Of a stretch of 64,000 bases of DNA, positions 1 through 7,531 are shown piece after piece. How positions within the stretch are numbered: the first letter of the stretch is position 1; each line of letters begins with the position of its first letter. The translations under genes were made by a program, and so were the position numbers. This DNA is from Bin87 sp965261925 (GTDB lineage Bacteria; Chloroflexota; Dehalococcoidia; Lucifugimonadales; UBA3495), in the NCBI GenBank assembly GCA_965261925.1, contig OZ253486.1, positions 1,426,001 to 1,490,000 on the forward strand, in the 5' to 3' direction. The notes beneath the pieces are model-generated. The model saw only the letters and a list, made by a program, of their open reading frames with translations, had not been told where the DNA came from and did not search any database.

Positions 1-115
1 CATCGGCGGGGCGTGTCACGGCCGTGAGGCCCAGTTGCTCCAACGCCGACCCCAGGCGTTCGGAGTCGGCGGTGTTCATCTGGCAGCCAATGGTCCAGAT
101 GTGATAGGTCTGCAT
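1..115 (-). CDS. miaB: MiaB-like tRNA methylthiotransferase, N-terminal fragment
   Basis: The gene runs off the left edge; only the first 38 codons are present. The translation begins MQTYHIWTIGCQMNTADSE, the opening of the UPF0004 domain of radical-SAM methylthiotransferases. The Cys in the GCQMN motif is one ligand of the auxiliary iron-sulfur cluster. Within that family the GCQMN form and very short N-terminus fit MiaB, which makes ms2i6A37 in tRNAs, better than RimO or MtaB. The radical-SAM and TRAM domains lie outside the window, so the subfamily is not proven. It starts 45 nt downstream of a tRNA-Ser on the same strand and could share its promoter. Confidence 0.8.
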   Translation of the reverse strand, partial: MQTYHIWTIGCQMNTADSERLGSALEQLGLTAVTRPAD

Positions 116-160
116 TAGACTTTGTTCCCGTGTAGGCGGGGGCGTCCGGGATGGAAGTGG

Positions 161-249
161 CGGAGGGAGTGGGATTCGAACCCACGATCCCGGTTTCCCA
201 GGATAAGCGCTTAGCAGGCGCCCGCACTAGACCACTATGCGATCCCTCC
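161..249 (-). tRNA. tRNA-Ser (anticodon GCU)
   Basis: Read on the minus strand, this folds as a complete tRNA. The acceptor stem is GGAGGGA/TCCCTCC with discriminator G. The anticodon loop is CTGCTAA (anticodon GCT), the T arm is GTGGG-TTCGAAT-CCCAC, and there is a long variable arm typical of class II serine tRNAs. The CCA end is not encoded. It would read AGC/AGU codons. Confidence 0.95.
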
Positions 250-562
250 CTACGCTCTGGGTATGAGCATTATAGCCCATTGTGAATAACGTTACAAACG
301 GCAGCAACGAATTTAGAGGGTGGTTTGATCGTCTGTCGCTGCCGGGTTCGATTGTCGTCGTCGGTAACGAAACGTCACTGCGGTGACGAAACGATGGAAC
401 CGCTTTTGGCGACAGCCAGCGCGGTGGCGACGAGATTGCCACGCTGGAGTTCTGATACTGTCGGCCGCCGATTGCAACCGATAACGGCCAGCGGTCGTAC
501 AGTACAATGCCTCTCCCGCCGAGCCGGGACGAGAGACACCAAATGACCACAGGAGAGCGGTG
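250..562. other. intergenic region between divergent tRNA-Ser and TRAP gene
   Basis: About 310 bp with no convincing gene. It holds the tRNA promoter at its left end. On the plus strand a possible -10 (TACAAT, 503-508) lies about 55 nt before the TRAP gene start, but no good -35 stands in front of it. A short direct repeat ACGAAACG occurs twice around position 370. Nothing else recognisable. Confidence 0.5.
269..297 (-). promoter_or_regulatory. promoter of tRNA-Ser
   Basis: On the minus strand a TTGTAA -35 and a perfect TATAAT -10 are separated by 17 nt. Transcription would start about 12 nt before the tRNA 5' end. The same transcript could continue into miaB. Confidence 0.75.
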
Positions 563-2218
563 ATGAGGCAGTGGCGTAACGGGTTGTTGATTGCCGGGCT
601 GGCAGCCATTCTGATGTTGGGCCTGGCGGCCTGCGGCGGGGGCGACGAACCTGAACCCGGTCAAAGCGTAGAACCGGCTACTTCGGCGGCGCCTGCGGCT
701 ACCGCGGCCACATCGGTTGCGCCTGCCGTGGCGTCTCCCGCGAGCCCGCCGACAGTATCACCCAGCGATGTTGTCCTTCCGACCTCGACGTCTCGGCCGA
801 CACCGGAGGCGGTTCCGCCCACCGTGGGCCAGCCGGAACCCAAGGCTACCACAGCTCCAAGTCCCGTTCCGACCGAACCCGTGGCCACTACCGTGACGCC
901 CACCCCGATTCCCGTGCCCACTCGCAGCCCCGCGCTGCTGGAGTACGCCGCAGAGCACGCCCACGGGCCGGGCGCGATTTTCGTCGGCGATGCCACCCAA
1001 CTGCTGGCCCCCCCGCCCCACGATAGCCTGATGCTCGGCGTTCACGAAGCGATCTATCGTCAGGCCTCGGCGGCGGCGGTGCTCGGCTTCCAGCCGGCGG
1101 GCATTCCGGACCACCTGTTCATCTACAACAGCGGTTACTACCAGGATCTGATCGAGAAGGCCAAGCTGGCCGATCCGACGGAGTTGACCTCGTCCGGGGA
1201 GAGCATCAAGATTCAGCACGTGTGCATCGACCGGAACCTGCCGACGTGTGTGCTGGTGCAGACCTACTGGGCGCCCAACCTGTGGGAACGCACCAACGGC
1301 CAGGTGGAGTTGTCGGTGACTTCCTTCGTGGAACTCGGGCTGGCCGGGCCGGGCACCCTGAGCAAGGTCGCCGACGGGTCGCTGGACATGGTTAACATAT
1401 TCACGGGCTATGTGGCCGGAGCGCACCCGTCCCTGGAGGTGCAGTCCCTCTGGGGAACGGCCAGCGACTGGGAATCCTCATACTCGGCGCTGACCGAAAT
1501 GGCTCCGGACATTGACCGGATGCTGCTCGATATTACCGGCGGCAGCCCCGTGCTCAACCGCAACTGGTTCGCCGGTTCGGACCAGTGGTTCTTCAGCAAC
1601 GAGCCCATGCGCTCGACCGACGACTTCGACGGTAAACGCGTCCGCACCCACTCGGCGTCCATGTCGGACTTCATACGGGGCATGGGCGGTGAGCCCGTTG
1701 AGCTGAGCGTCGGTGAACTGTACACGGCGCTGCAGATCGGCACCGTGGACGCGGTTGTGACGACCCTCCTGCTGGGAGTGACCGGCAGCCTGTATGAAGT
1801 TACGGACCATATCGCCGGCGCGGTGATCGGGTTCGGCTACACCAACAACGTGATCAACCGCGACGTGTGGAACGGGATACCCCAGGACCTGCAGCAGATC
1901 ATCATCGAGGAAGGGGCGAAAACCGAGCTGGAAGCCCTGCGCCTGGCTCCCTTCCAGAACTTCATTGCCCTGGAAGCCGCCGAGGATCTGGGCCTGGAGG
2001 CGGCGCCGTTTTCCGAGGATGTTCAGGAACACATCCAAACGGTGGTCCTGCCGGAGCACGTCATCCCCGGCTGGTTGCGTCGATTGGGATATCCGGGCAG
2101 CGGCGCGGATGCCGTGGCCATTTTCAACGCCAAAGTGGCGCCGTATTCGGGATTGATGATCGCGCCCGACGGGTCCGTGGAGCGGGTTCCGATCACCAAG
2201 GGGCCACGGGCGGAGTAA
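563..2218 (+). CDS. TRAP transporter substrate-binding lipoprotein (DctP-like)
   Basis: This 551-residue protein begins with a lipoprotein signal peptide: MRQWR, a hydrophobic stretch, then a lipobox LAAC with Cys24. A Pro/Thr/Ala-rich spacer of about 90 residues follows, as in many surface lipoproteins. The remainder has DctP-family features, including GTLSKVADGSLDM, DDFDGKRVRT, GELYTALQIGTVDAVVT and GFGYTNNVINRDVWNGIP. These proteins bind carboxylates or similar solutes outside the membrane and deliver them to DctQM permeases, but no permease gene is in view, so the substrate is unknown. An in-frame GTG lies one codon upstream. I chose the ATG because AGGAG at 551-555 is better spaced for it. 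Confidence 0.85.
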   Translation: MRQWRNGLLIAGLAAILMLGLAACGGGDEPEPGQSVEPATSAAPAATAATSVAPAVASPASPPTVSPSDVVLPTSTSRPTPEAVPPTVGQPEPKATTAPSPVPTEPVATTVTPTPIPVPTRSPALLEYAAEHAHGPGAIFVGDATQLLAPPPHDSLMLGVHEAIYRQASAAAVLGFQPAGIPDHLFIYNSGYYQDLIEKAKLADPTELTSSGESIKIQHVCIDRNLPTCVLVQTYWAPNLWERTNGQVELSVTSFVELGLAGPGTLSKVADGSLDMVNIFTGYVAGAHPSLEVQSLWGTASDWESSYSALTEMAPDIDRMLLDITGGSPVLNRNWFAGSDQWFFSNEPMRSTDDFDGKRVRTHSASMSDFIRGMGGEPVELSVGELYTALQIGTVDAVVTTLLLGVTGSLYEVTDHIAGAVIGFGYTNNVINRDVWNGIPQDLQQIIIEEGAKTELEALRLAPFQNFIALEAAEDLGLEAAPFSEDVQEHIQTVVLPEHVIPGWLRRLGYPGSGADAVAIFNAKVAPYSGLMIAPDGSVERVPITKGPRAE

Positions 2219-2280
2219 CGCTGGTTGTGCGCGGTCGCGCGGAGGATGATTCATTCGCCAGCGAGATTGACGGGCTGCGC

Positions 2281-2361
2281 TTGCGATGACTGCGGGACGG
2301 GTTGCCAGGCTCGCTTGCGATGACTGCGGGACGGGTTGCCAGGCTCGCTTGCGATGACTGC
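2281..2361. repeat. 34-bp tandem repeat, 2.4 copies
   Basis: Two exact 34-bp units and a third partial one follow each other in the TRAP-phaQ intergenic gap. Each unit contains TTGCGATGACTGCGGGACGG and GTTGCCAGGCTCGC. Related sequence (TTGCCACGC...GCAATGAC) occurs near 35000 and a weaker match near 43085. This suggests a dispersed intergenic repeat locally amplified here. Confidence 0.85.
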
Positions 2362-2381
2362 TTGAACGCCGACGGTGGGAC

Positions 2382-2416
2382 TTGCGGGTTTTGGCATTAT
2401 GTGTATAATGCACATA
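2382..2416 (+). promoter_or_regulatory. promoter with overlapping dyad operator for the PHA operon
   Basis: TTGCGG (2382-2387), 16 nt, then TATAAT (2404-2409) form a promoter. The -10 lies inside a perfect dyad, TATGTG-N7-CACATA (2398-2416), of the ATGT/ACAT type bound by PadR-family repressors. The regulator gene starts directly after it, so negative autoregulation is a reasonable inference. Confidence 0.7.
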
Positions 2417-2417
2417 T

Positions 2418-2855
2418 ATGACTGGCCCCGATCCGCTTGGCAGTCGCAAGCTGCCCAAGAACTTTCTCACCCCGTGGGTTTTGCTGGTGCTGAAGCAATG
2501 GAGCCTGCACGGCTATCTGATCATGCAGCAGCTGAACAGCATGGGGTTTGCCGAGGTGGACCACCCCGCGCTCTATCGTGAGCTCCGCCGCCTGGAAAAA
2601 GAGGGACACGTCGTCTCAGAATGGCAGACCGAGGGCAGCGGCCCGGCCAAGCGCGTTTACAGCATCACCGAGGCCGGCGAGCAGATGCTGCTGGGATGGA
2701 CCGATGTGGTATCGGGCTACCAGCGCATGATCACGGGTTTCTTCGACCTGTACGCCCAGGCGTTCGGCATGGCCCCGTCATCGATGGGCGCCCCGGGATC
2801 CGGAGCGTCAGACACCGGCGAACCGGAAGTCCCGGATGAATCAATCAATTCGTAA
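2418..2855 (+). CDS. PadR-family transcriptional regulator (PhaQ-like)
   Basis: This 145-residue protein carries a PadR winged helix in its first 95 residues: NFLTPWVLLVLKQWSLHGY, then ALYRELRRLEKEGHVVSEW, the usual helix-turn-helix and wing. A short helical tail follows. PadR repressors dimerise and bind palindromes near their own promoters. In Bacillus megaterium the PadR-like PhaQ heads the pha operon and responds to polymer. The same position here, just ahead of a phasin-like gene and phaC, supports an equivalent job. The ATG lies only 8 nt past the -10 hexamer, so the mRNA is probably leaderless or nearly so and there is no Shine-Dalgarno. The exact effector is unknown. Confidence 0.82.
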   Translation: MTGPDPLGSRKLPKNFLTPWVLLVLKQWSLHGYLIMQQLNSMGFAEVDHPALYRELRRLEKEGHVVSEWQTEGSGPAKRVYSITEAGEQMLLGWTDVVSGYQRMITGFFDLYAQAFGMAPSSMGAPGSGASDTGEPEVPDESINS

Positions 2856-2912
2856 CCAAACCGCAATCCAATGGCCGCAATTACCAGCCAGAATTACCAG
2901 GAGGATCACAAC

Positions 2913-3416
2913 GTGGCAAGCACCGTAACCGAATGCGCGCAAGAGATGGTCAAAGCCTATAAAGAGATGGTATCCGAGGGCTTTGCTGCTGCACGGGTGG
3001 GTTGGGAACAATCCGCCACGACGGCCCGGCTGATGGCGGAAGCTGTCCAGGCGGAACAGACCGCCGCCGGCAAGATCTGGGAAGACTCCATCGGCCGGGC
3101 CAGGGACCGCAACGAGAAGATGGCGGAACTCACCAGGGCTCTCGCCGCCAATCCCAACGCCGGGAACAGCGCGGAAACCAAAGAACTGATCGACGGGATG
3201 GTCGCGGGTGACCAGGAGTATCTGCGGGCCTGCGCCGGGTACGCCCAAGGCGTGGAAAAGCGCCGCGCCGAGCTGACGGCCACCGTGCTGAAGGCCAACA
3301 CCGACATGGCGACCGCCGGCCAGGAAGTGGTCGAGAGCGCCATGGACTACGGTCGGGCTTTCATGGACTGGTCCTTCGCCGTCGGCCGGGGGGCGTCTCC
3401 CACCGCCCCGTTCTAA
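2913..3416 (+). CDS. phasin-like PHA granule protein
   Basis: This 167-residue protein is nearly all helix, Ala/Glu-rich and without Trp-rich or membrane segments until the last 15 residues (YGRAFMDWSFAVGRG). Phasins are small amphipathic helical proteins that coat PHA granules and control their size and number. I assign it from composition and from its place between the PadR regulator and phaC, not from a clear family motif. The frame opens at an ATG at 2871, but AGGAGG at 2899-2904 sits 8 nt before the GTG at 2913, which I take as the start. Confidence 0.65.
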   Translation: MASTVTECAQEMVKAYKEMVSEGFAAARVGWEQSATTARLMAEAVQAEQTAAGKIWEDSIGRARDRNEKMAELTRALAANPNAGNSAETKELIDGMVAGDQEYLRACAGYAQGVEKRRAELTATVLKANTDMATAGQEVVESAMDYGRAFMDWSFAVGRGASPTAPF

Positions 3417-3489
3417 GCGCAGTTTTGCAGCGGCAACCCATATTACAGCGGCATTCAATTTACAGCGGTAACCAACAGGAGACACAGCC

Positions 3490-4566
3490 GTGGTCAACTC
3501 GACCGAATACGCCTCTCAATTCCAACAGGAAGCGCAACTGCAGTGGCAGCGTTTCCAGGCCCTGGTTGACGCCTTCGTTGTCCACCCGGCCGACCCGCCC
3601 GCCGAGGTAACGCCTTCCGAAGTCGTGTGGAAGCGCGGCAACACCCGTCTGCTCCGCTACGGCTCCCGGGAGCGGGAGACCCTGGGGATGCCGTACCTGA
3701 TCGTGCCGTGGCTGGGCATCAGCAGGACCTACGTTCTGGACCTGCTCCCCGGCAACAGCATGATCGAGTACCTGGTGAACCAGGGACACGACGTGTTCCT
3801 GCTGGACTGGGGCGTAATCGGCGAGGAAGACAGCGAACTGGGCTTCGAGGAAGGCGTCTACAAGATCATCCCCCGGGCCATTGAACGGGCGTTGGAAGCC
3901 TCCGGCGCGACGGAGATCACGCTGAACGGCATCTGCCTGGGTGGGACGCTCAGCGCCGCGTACCTGGCCCTGAACCCGGACGCTCCGGTGCGCAATTTCG
4001 TGGCGGTGGTGACACCCATCGACTTTGAGCAGGGGGGCATGTTCCGCACCTGGCTGGACGAGCGTTACTTCCCCGCCGACCTGATCGTTGATCACTACGG
4101 CAGCCTGCCCTCCGTGCTCATGAACGCCGGGTTCAAGATGCTGCGTCCCACCCTGGAGGCTCAGGCCATGGGCGGGCTGTGGTCCAACGCGACCCGTCCC
4201 GGCTACATCGAAAGCTACAAGGCGATGAGCCGTTGGGCCAACGACTTCGTCGCCATGCCGGGCCGCTTCTTCCGGCAGTTGTCCAAGAACCTCTACGGCA
4301 AGAACGAGATGATCCGGGGCGAGTTTCTAATCAACGGCCACGCCGTCAACCTGTCGCGGATCCGCCAGCCCCTGCTGGTAGCGGCGGCGACCCAGGACTA
4401 CATCGTTCCGGCGCCGGCCGCGCGGAGCCTGATGGACGTGGTTTCCAGCGAGGACAAGGAGTTCGTGGAACTGCCCGGCGGGCACATCTCCGTCTTCTCC
4501 GGACGCCAGGCGCACCAGACCCTGTGGCCCAAGATCGACGAGTGGGTTTCGGCCCGGTCGAACTGA
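3490..4566 (+). CDS. phaC: class III poly(3-hydroxyalkanoate) synthase catalytic subunit
   Basis: PhaC polymerises (R)-3-hydroxyacyl-CoA into PHA at the granule surface. At 358 residues it has the short class III/IV length. The lipase-like box GICLGG places the nucleophile at Cys149. Asp303 in TQDYIVP and His332 in GGHIS complete the triad, at almost the same positions reported for Allochromatium PhaC (149/302/331). The alpha/beta hydrolase core includes VPWLGISRTYVLDL and DVFLLDWG. Translation starts at a GTG preceded by AGGAG with 8 nt spacing. The next gene encodes the obligate partner PhaE, which confirms class III. Confidence 0.95.
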   Translation: MVNSTEYASQFQQEAQLQWQRFQALVDAFVVHPADPPAEVTPSEVVWKRGNTRLLRYGSRERETLGMPYLIVPWLGISRTYVLDLLPGNSMIEYLVNQGHDVFLLDWGVIGEEDSELGFEEGVYKIIPRAIERALEASGATEITLNGICLGGTLSAAYLALNPDAPVRNFVAVVTPIDFEQGGMFRTWLDERYFPADLIVDHYGSLPSVLMNAGFKMLRPTLEAQAMGGLWSNATRPGYIESYKAMSRWANDFVAMPGRFFRQLSKNLYGKNEMIRGEFLINGHAVNLSRIRQPLLVAAATQDYIVPAPAARSLMDVVSSEDKEFVELPGGHISVFSGRQAHQTLWPKIDEWVSARSN

Positions 4567-4626
4567 ACGAACGCCGTCTTCCTGTAACCAACCCTCGGGC
4601 AACCAACCCTCCGGGAGATCCCACTG

Positions 4627-5340
4627 ATGACCACCGCTGACAACGGGACCACCGAAAACAGCGCCACCGCCTTCTTTGAGGCGTGGCAGGACATGATCCG
4701 CAAATCGACCGAAGCCTGGTCACAGGCCGCCACCGGCTTCGGCGGGTTTACGCCCCCGAGTCCGGGCGCGATGCCCTTCGGCCAGTTTCCCTTTGGCGGC
4801 TTCCCCTTCGGGTTCCCGCCGGGCGCCGGCGCTCCGGGATCCAATCCGTTCACGCCGCCGTCCAACCCCGCTGACTTCATGCGGACATGGCAGCGGATGT
4901 TCGAAAGCTGGCAGTCGCAATGGATGAACGACCAGTCCGGCGCGGGCCAACCGCCGTCAATTGAAGAAGCGCAACGCCAGTGGGCCCGCTACCTGGAGTC
5001 CATGGCCGCCACCTTCTCGGAGGTTATGAGCTCGGAGGAGTTCTCCAAGTCGCTGGGCCAATTCATGGAGCAGGGGCTGGCGATGCAGGAGCGGACGGCC
5101 AAGCAGGTTAACCCCCAGATCAACGTCATGCTGCGGGCGTACAACCTGCCCTCCCGCAGCCAGATTGACCGAATGTTTGCCCGGATCATCGGCATGGAGG
5201 AAAAGCTGGACGACATGGAGGACGAAATCCGCAAGCTCCGCAGCGAGCTGAGCGCGTCTCGCCGTCCCCAAGCGTCCCGCTCCCGTTCCACCCGCGCGCC
5301 GGCGAGCGCGGCGGGCAACGACGAGGGAGAGCCGACCTGA
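4627..5340 (+). CDS. phaE: class III PHA synthase subunit PhaE
   Basis: PhaE (237 residues) forms the active class III synthase complex with PhaC. The C-terminal half has the family signature: INVMLRAYNLPSRSQIDRM (residues 165-183), followed by a coiled-coil helix MEEKLDDMEDEIRKLRSEL and a basic Ser/Arg/Pro tail. Between residues 38 and 82 lies a Phe/Gly/Pro-rich low-complexity stretch (repeated FPFG-like units) that is unusual for the family and may act as a flexible linker or contact the granule. The gene follows phaC by 60 nt, with a GGGAGA ribosome site. Confidence 0.87.
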   Translation: MTTADNGTTENSATAFFEAWQDMIRKSTEAWSQAATGFGGFTPPSPGAMPFGQFPFGGFPFGFPPGAGAPGSNPFTPPSNPADFMRTWQRMFESWQSQWMNDQSGAGQPPSIEEAQRQWARYLESMAATFSEVMSSEEFSKSLGQFMEQGLAMQERTAKQVNPQINVMLRAYNLPSRSQIDRMFARIIGMEEKLDDMEDEIRKLRSELSASRRPQASRSRSTRAPASAAGNDEGEPT

Positions 5341-5387
5341 CCGCAAGTGCTGGATTTGCTGCGACACCGACCCGACTGGAGGCGAAC

Positions 5388-6131
5388 ATGAAACTGGAAG
5401 GACGTACCGCCCTGGTTACTGGCGCCTCTCGCGGGATTGGCCGCGCAATCGCTCTTGCCTTGGCCGCGGAGGGCGCTGACGTGGCCATCAACTATGTTTC
5501 CAACGAGGCAGCGGCGGCGGCCGTCGTGGAGGAGGTCCAGGCCATCGGCCGCAAGGGTATGCTGGCCCGCGCGGACGTCGGGGACTTCCCAGACACGTAC
5601 GCCATGGCCCATTCCGTACTCCGAGAGTTCGGCCACATCGACATCCTGGTCAACAACGCCGGCGTGACCTCGGACAAGACCTTCGTCAACATGGACCATT
5701 CCACCTGGCGCAAGGTGCTGGCCATCAACCTGGACGGCGTGTTCAACTGCACCAAGGTCTGCATCGACCAGATGGTTGAGCAGAACTATGGGCGTGTGGT
5801 GAACATCACGTCCGTCATTGGGCAGATCGGCAACTTCGGACAGGCCAACTATGCCGCGTCCAAGGCAGGCGTTGCCGCCATGACCAAGACCCTGGCCAAA
5901 GAACTGGCCAGCAAGGGCATCACCGTGAACGCCGTGGCTCCCGGTTTCATCGAGACGGAGATGGTCTCGTCCATACCCCAAAGCCTCCAAGACCGGCTGC
6001 TCAGCCAGATTCCGCTGCGGCGTTTCGGCAAGGCGGAAGAGGTCGCTCAAATGGTGGTGTTCCTCTGCGCTCCCGAGGGCGACTACGTGACCGGCGCCGA
6101 ATTGGAAGTCAACGGCGGGCTGTTCATGTAG
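5388..6131 (+). CDS. phaB: acetoacetyl-CoA reductase (SDR family)
   Basis: This 247-residue classical short-chain dehydrogenase has the nucleotide-binding TGASRGIG motif (11-18), NNAG (89-92), catalytic Ser142, Tyr155 and Lys159 (YAASK), and a VNGGLFM C-terminus. FabG and PhaB are hard to separate by sequence. I call PhaB because it closes the pha operon and no fatty-acid genes adjoin. It would reduce acetoacetyl-CoA with NADPH to (R)-3-hydroxybutyryl-CoA, the monomer used by PhaC. GGAGG lies 7 nt before the ATG. A beta-ketothiolase is not in the window. Confidence 0.85.
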   Translation: MKLEGRTALVTGASRGIGRAIALALAAEGADVAINYVSNEAAAAAVVEEVQAIGRKGMLARADVGDFPDTYAMAHSVLREFGHIDILVNNAGVTSDKTFVNMDHSTWRKVLAINLDGVFNCTKVCIDQMVEQNYGRVVNITSVIGQIGNFGQANYAASKAGVAAMTKTLAKELASKGITVNAVAPGFIETEMVSSIPQSLQDRLLSQIPLRRFGKAEEVAQMVVFLCAPEGDYVTGAELEVNGGLFM

Positions 6132-6486
6132 GGACAGATTCGGCTCGCCGCCGCTGCTGCGACACGCGAGACCGGATGGACCGCGGGCTCGTCCGCATAC
6201 CTGGCAGGCCGTTGCACGCATAGTTGAAAAGAGGAAATTTCGCTACTCCGTCGGCACGGTAGCCCAGCCAGAGATCGGCCAACATATTGGCGGATTTAGC
6301 AATTGGTCCAACCACCCGGATCTTTGCCTGAGCCCGTCATTGTTCGGGCCATCGCCCCTGATAAAATGCCAGCCACCGAGCAGGGCGATGTTCGGCAAGG
6401 CAAAGGAGCGACCCCGCCAAAGGCCGCTCAACTGTTTCTGACAGTGCGCCCCAAAAACGGGAGGCCCCATCACAGTAGCGGAAATA
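6132..6486. other. intergenic region at left edge of accessory island
   Basis: About 350 bp between phaB and the small accessory gene. It carries one arm of the island's palindromic repeat (6222-6248). A stop codon closes the accessory frame at 6439-6441, after which the frame is open but without an ATG or GTG. I see no terminator after phaB and no promoter of good quality. Confidence 0.5.
6222..6248 (-). repeat. island repeat, left copy (half-palindrome)
   Basis: The 16-mer GAGTAGCGAAATTTCC reads here on the minus strand and is preceded, on the plus strand, by AGTTGAAAAGA. The same arm recurs at 7425-7440 and 7913-7928. The other arm of the palindrome is missing at this copy. Confidence 0.85.
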
Positions 6487-6801
6487 TTGAGCCCCGAGGC
6501 CGAACAAAGCGTAGCGCAGATCGTCCGCCGGGACCTGGAGCACGTAGCCTTCGAGGGCATCTTGATCAAAGAAGTCAGGACCACACCCGGCGAGGACCAG
6601 GACGGAGACCCGTACTACCACATCGTGGTCGTCTACTTCGGGGACGGCGACCTCCTGGACCCAGCGTGGCTGAATGGTTTCAAGAGACGGAACCGAGACG
6701 ATCTCGCGAAGTTGGGCCTCCACCTCACGACGGAATCTTACGTCGAAGCGACTGAGGACAGCGAGTGGTCAAAGCTGTCAAACGTCGCATACTACCAGTA
6801 G
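6487..6801 (+). CDS. small acidic protein, putative partner of the HEPN protein
   Basis: This protein has about 104 residues and no named domain that I can assign. It contains EGILIKEVRTTPGEDQDGDPYY followed by alternating hydrophobics (IVVVYFGD) and LDPAWLNGFKRR, suggesting a small alpha/beta fold. It stops 9 nt before the HEPN-type gene, and this tight pairing suggests an antitoxin or partner role. The start is uncertain. The TTG used here lacks a Shine-Dalgarno, whereas GGAGG at 6460-6464 is well placed for an ATC at 6469, which would add six residues (translation then reads TVAEILSPEAE). Confidence 0.6.
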   Translation: MSPEAEQSVAQIVRRDLEHVAFEGILIKEVRTTPGEDQDGDPYYHIVVVYFGDGDLLDPAWLNGFKRRNRDDLAKLGLHLTTESYVEATEDSEWSKLSNVAYYQ

Positions 6802-6810
6802 TAGCAGCGA

Positions 6811-7335
6811 ATGAACTGGGAGCAGTTGCTCGAACTGGCCGAGATGCTGGCCGGAGCGCCGGCACCCGGCGAGACCAGAGGCAGGCCGCAACAGACCCAC
6901 CTCAGGAAAGCGAACAGCGCCACCTACTACGCGATGCTTCATGCACTCGCTAACAGCAATGCGGACACGCTGATCCGATCAGCAGCATCCATACGCGATA
7001 GGTCGGCATTTCGCAGAAGCGAAGAGTGGACCGCTACTCGACGGGCACTCAACCACGGGACGGCCAAGAGCCAGATGCTCAACGCGAGCCGGATGGCAAC
7101 CTTCGACGCCGACATACCGGACTTCGCCGAAACCTTCATCGCGCTACAGGTCCAGCGCCACGAGGCCGACTACAACCCCAACCCTGCCACGCCGTTGACC
7201 AGAACGCCGTTGACCAGCACGCAGGCGATGCGGAACATTCAGCGCGCCCGTGACGCCACGCAAGCGTACCTGGCAGCGCTGACCCAAGAACGCCGGCGTT
7301 TCGCCACGCACCTGCTGTTTGCGCGTAGAAGTTGA
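6811..7335 (+). CDS. HEPN-superfamily protein, putative RNase toxin
   Basis: This 174-residue all-helical protein has the HEPN hallmark LRKANSATYYAMLHALA (31-47). Further on, Arg77-X4-His82 within TATRRALNHGTAK matches the RX4-6H motif of HEPN ribonucleases. The C-terminal half has FAETFIALQVQRHEADYNP and a helix ending in a basic tail. HEPN proteins often pair with a small antitoxin or nucleotidyltransferase in toxin-antitoxin and defence loci. Here the partner is the 104-residue product just upstream. RNase activity is inferred from the motif only. The ATG has a weak ribosome site, so coupling to the upstream stop is likely. Confidence 0.7.
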   Translation: MNWEQLLELAEMLAGAPAPGETRGRPQQTHLRKANSATYYAMLHALANSNADTLIRSAASIRDRSAFRRSEEWTATRRALNHGTAKSQMLNASRMATFDADIPDFAETFIALQVQRHEADYNPNPATPLTRTPLTSTQAMRNIQRARDATQAYLAALTQERRRFATHLLFARRS

Positions 7336-7394
7336 GCAACCGGGTCAAGACCCTCAACCCGCGCAAATCCAATCAGACCACCCGCCGGCCATCG

Positions 7395-7440
7395 GAGTAG
7401 CGGAATCGCCTCAAGTTGAAAGGAGGAAATTTCGCTACTC
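7395..7440. repeat. island repeat, full palindrome
   Basis: A 46-bp imperfect palindrome: left arm GAGTAGCGGAATCGCC, a 14-nt centre TCAAGTTGAAAGGA, right arm GGAAATTTCGCTACTC. The arms match at 13 of 16 positions. It separates the HEPN pair from the PaREP1-like gene and is the only complete copy. The flanking copies at 6222-6248 and 7913-7940 each keep one arm plus the AAGTTGAAA centre. Confidence 0.85.
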
Positions 7441-7531
7441 AGGTTCGAACATCATCAAGAAGGCCGCGCCGGCATCATTGCCAAGGCAAGCCGCAGTTGC
7501 TAACCTCCAAAAACAGCCGCAGGAGCCCCAA

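Noticed and set aside
6303..6755. A 150-codon frame overlapping the small accessory gene
   Set aside because: Pro/Arg/Gly-rich nonsense. The competing frame has protein-like composition and pairs with the HEPN gene.
7395..7440. An integron attC site
   Set aside because: The palindrome lacks the RYYYAAC/GTTRRRY core sites, and no integron integrase is in view.
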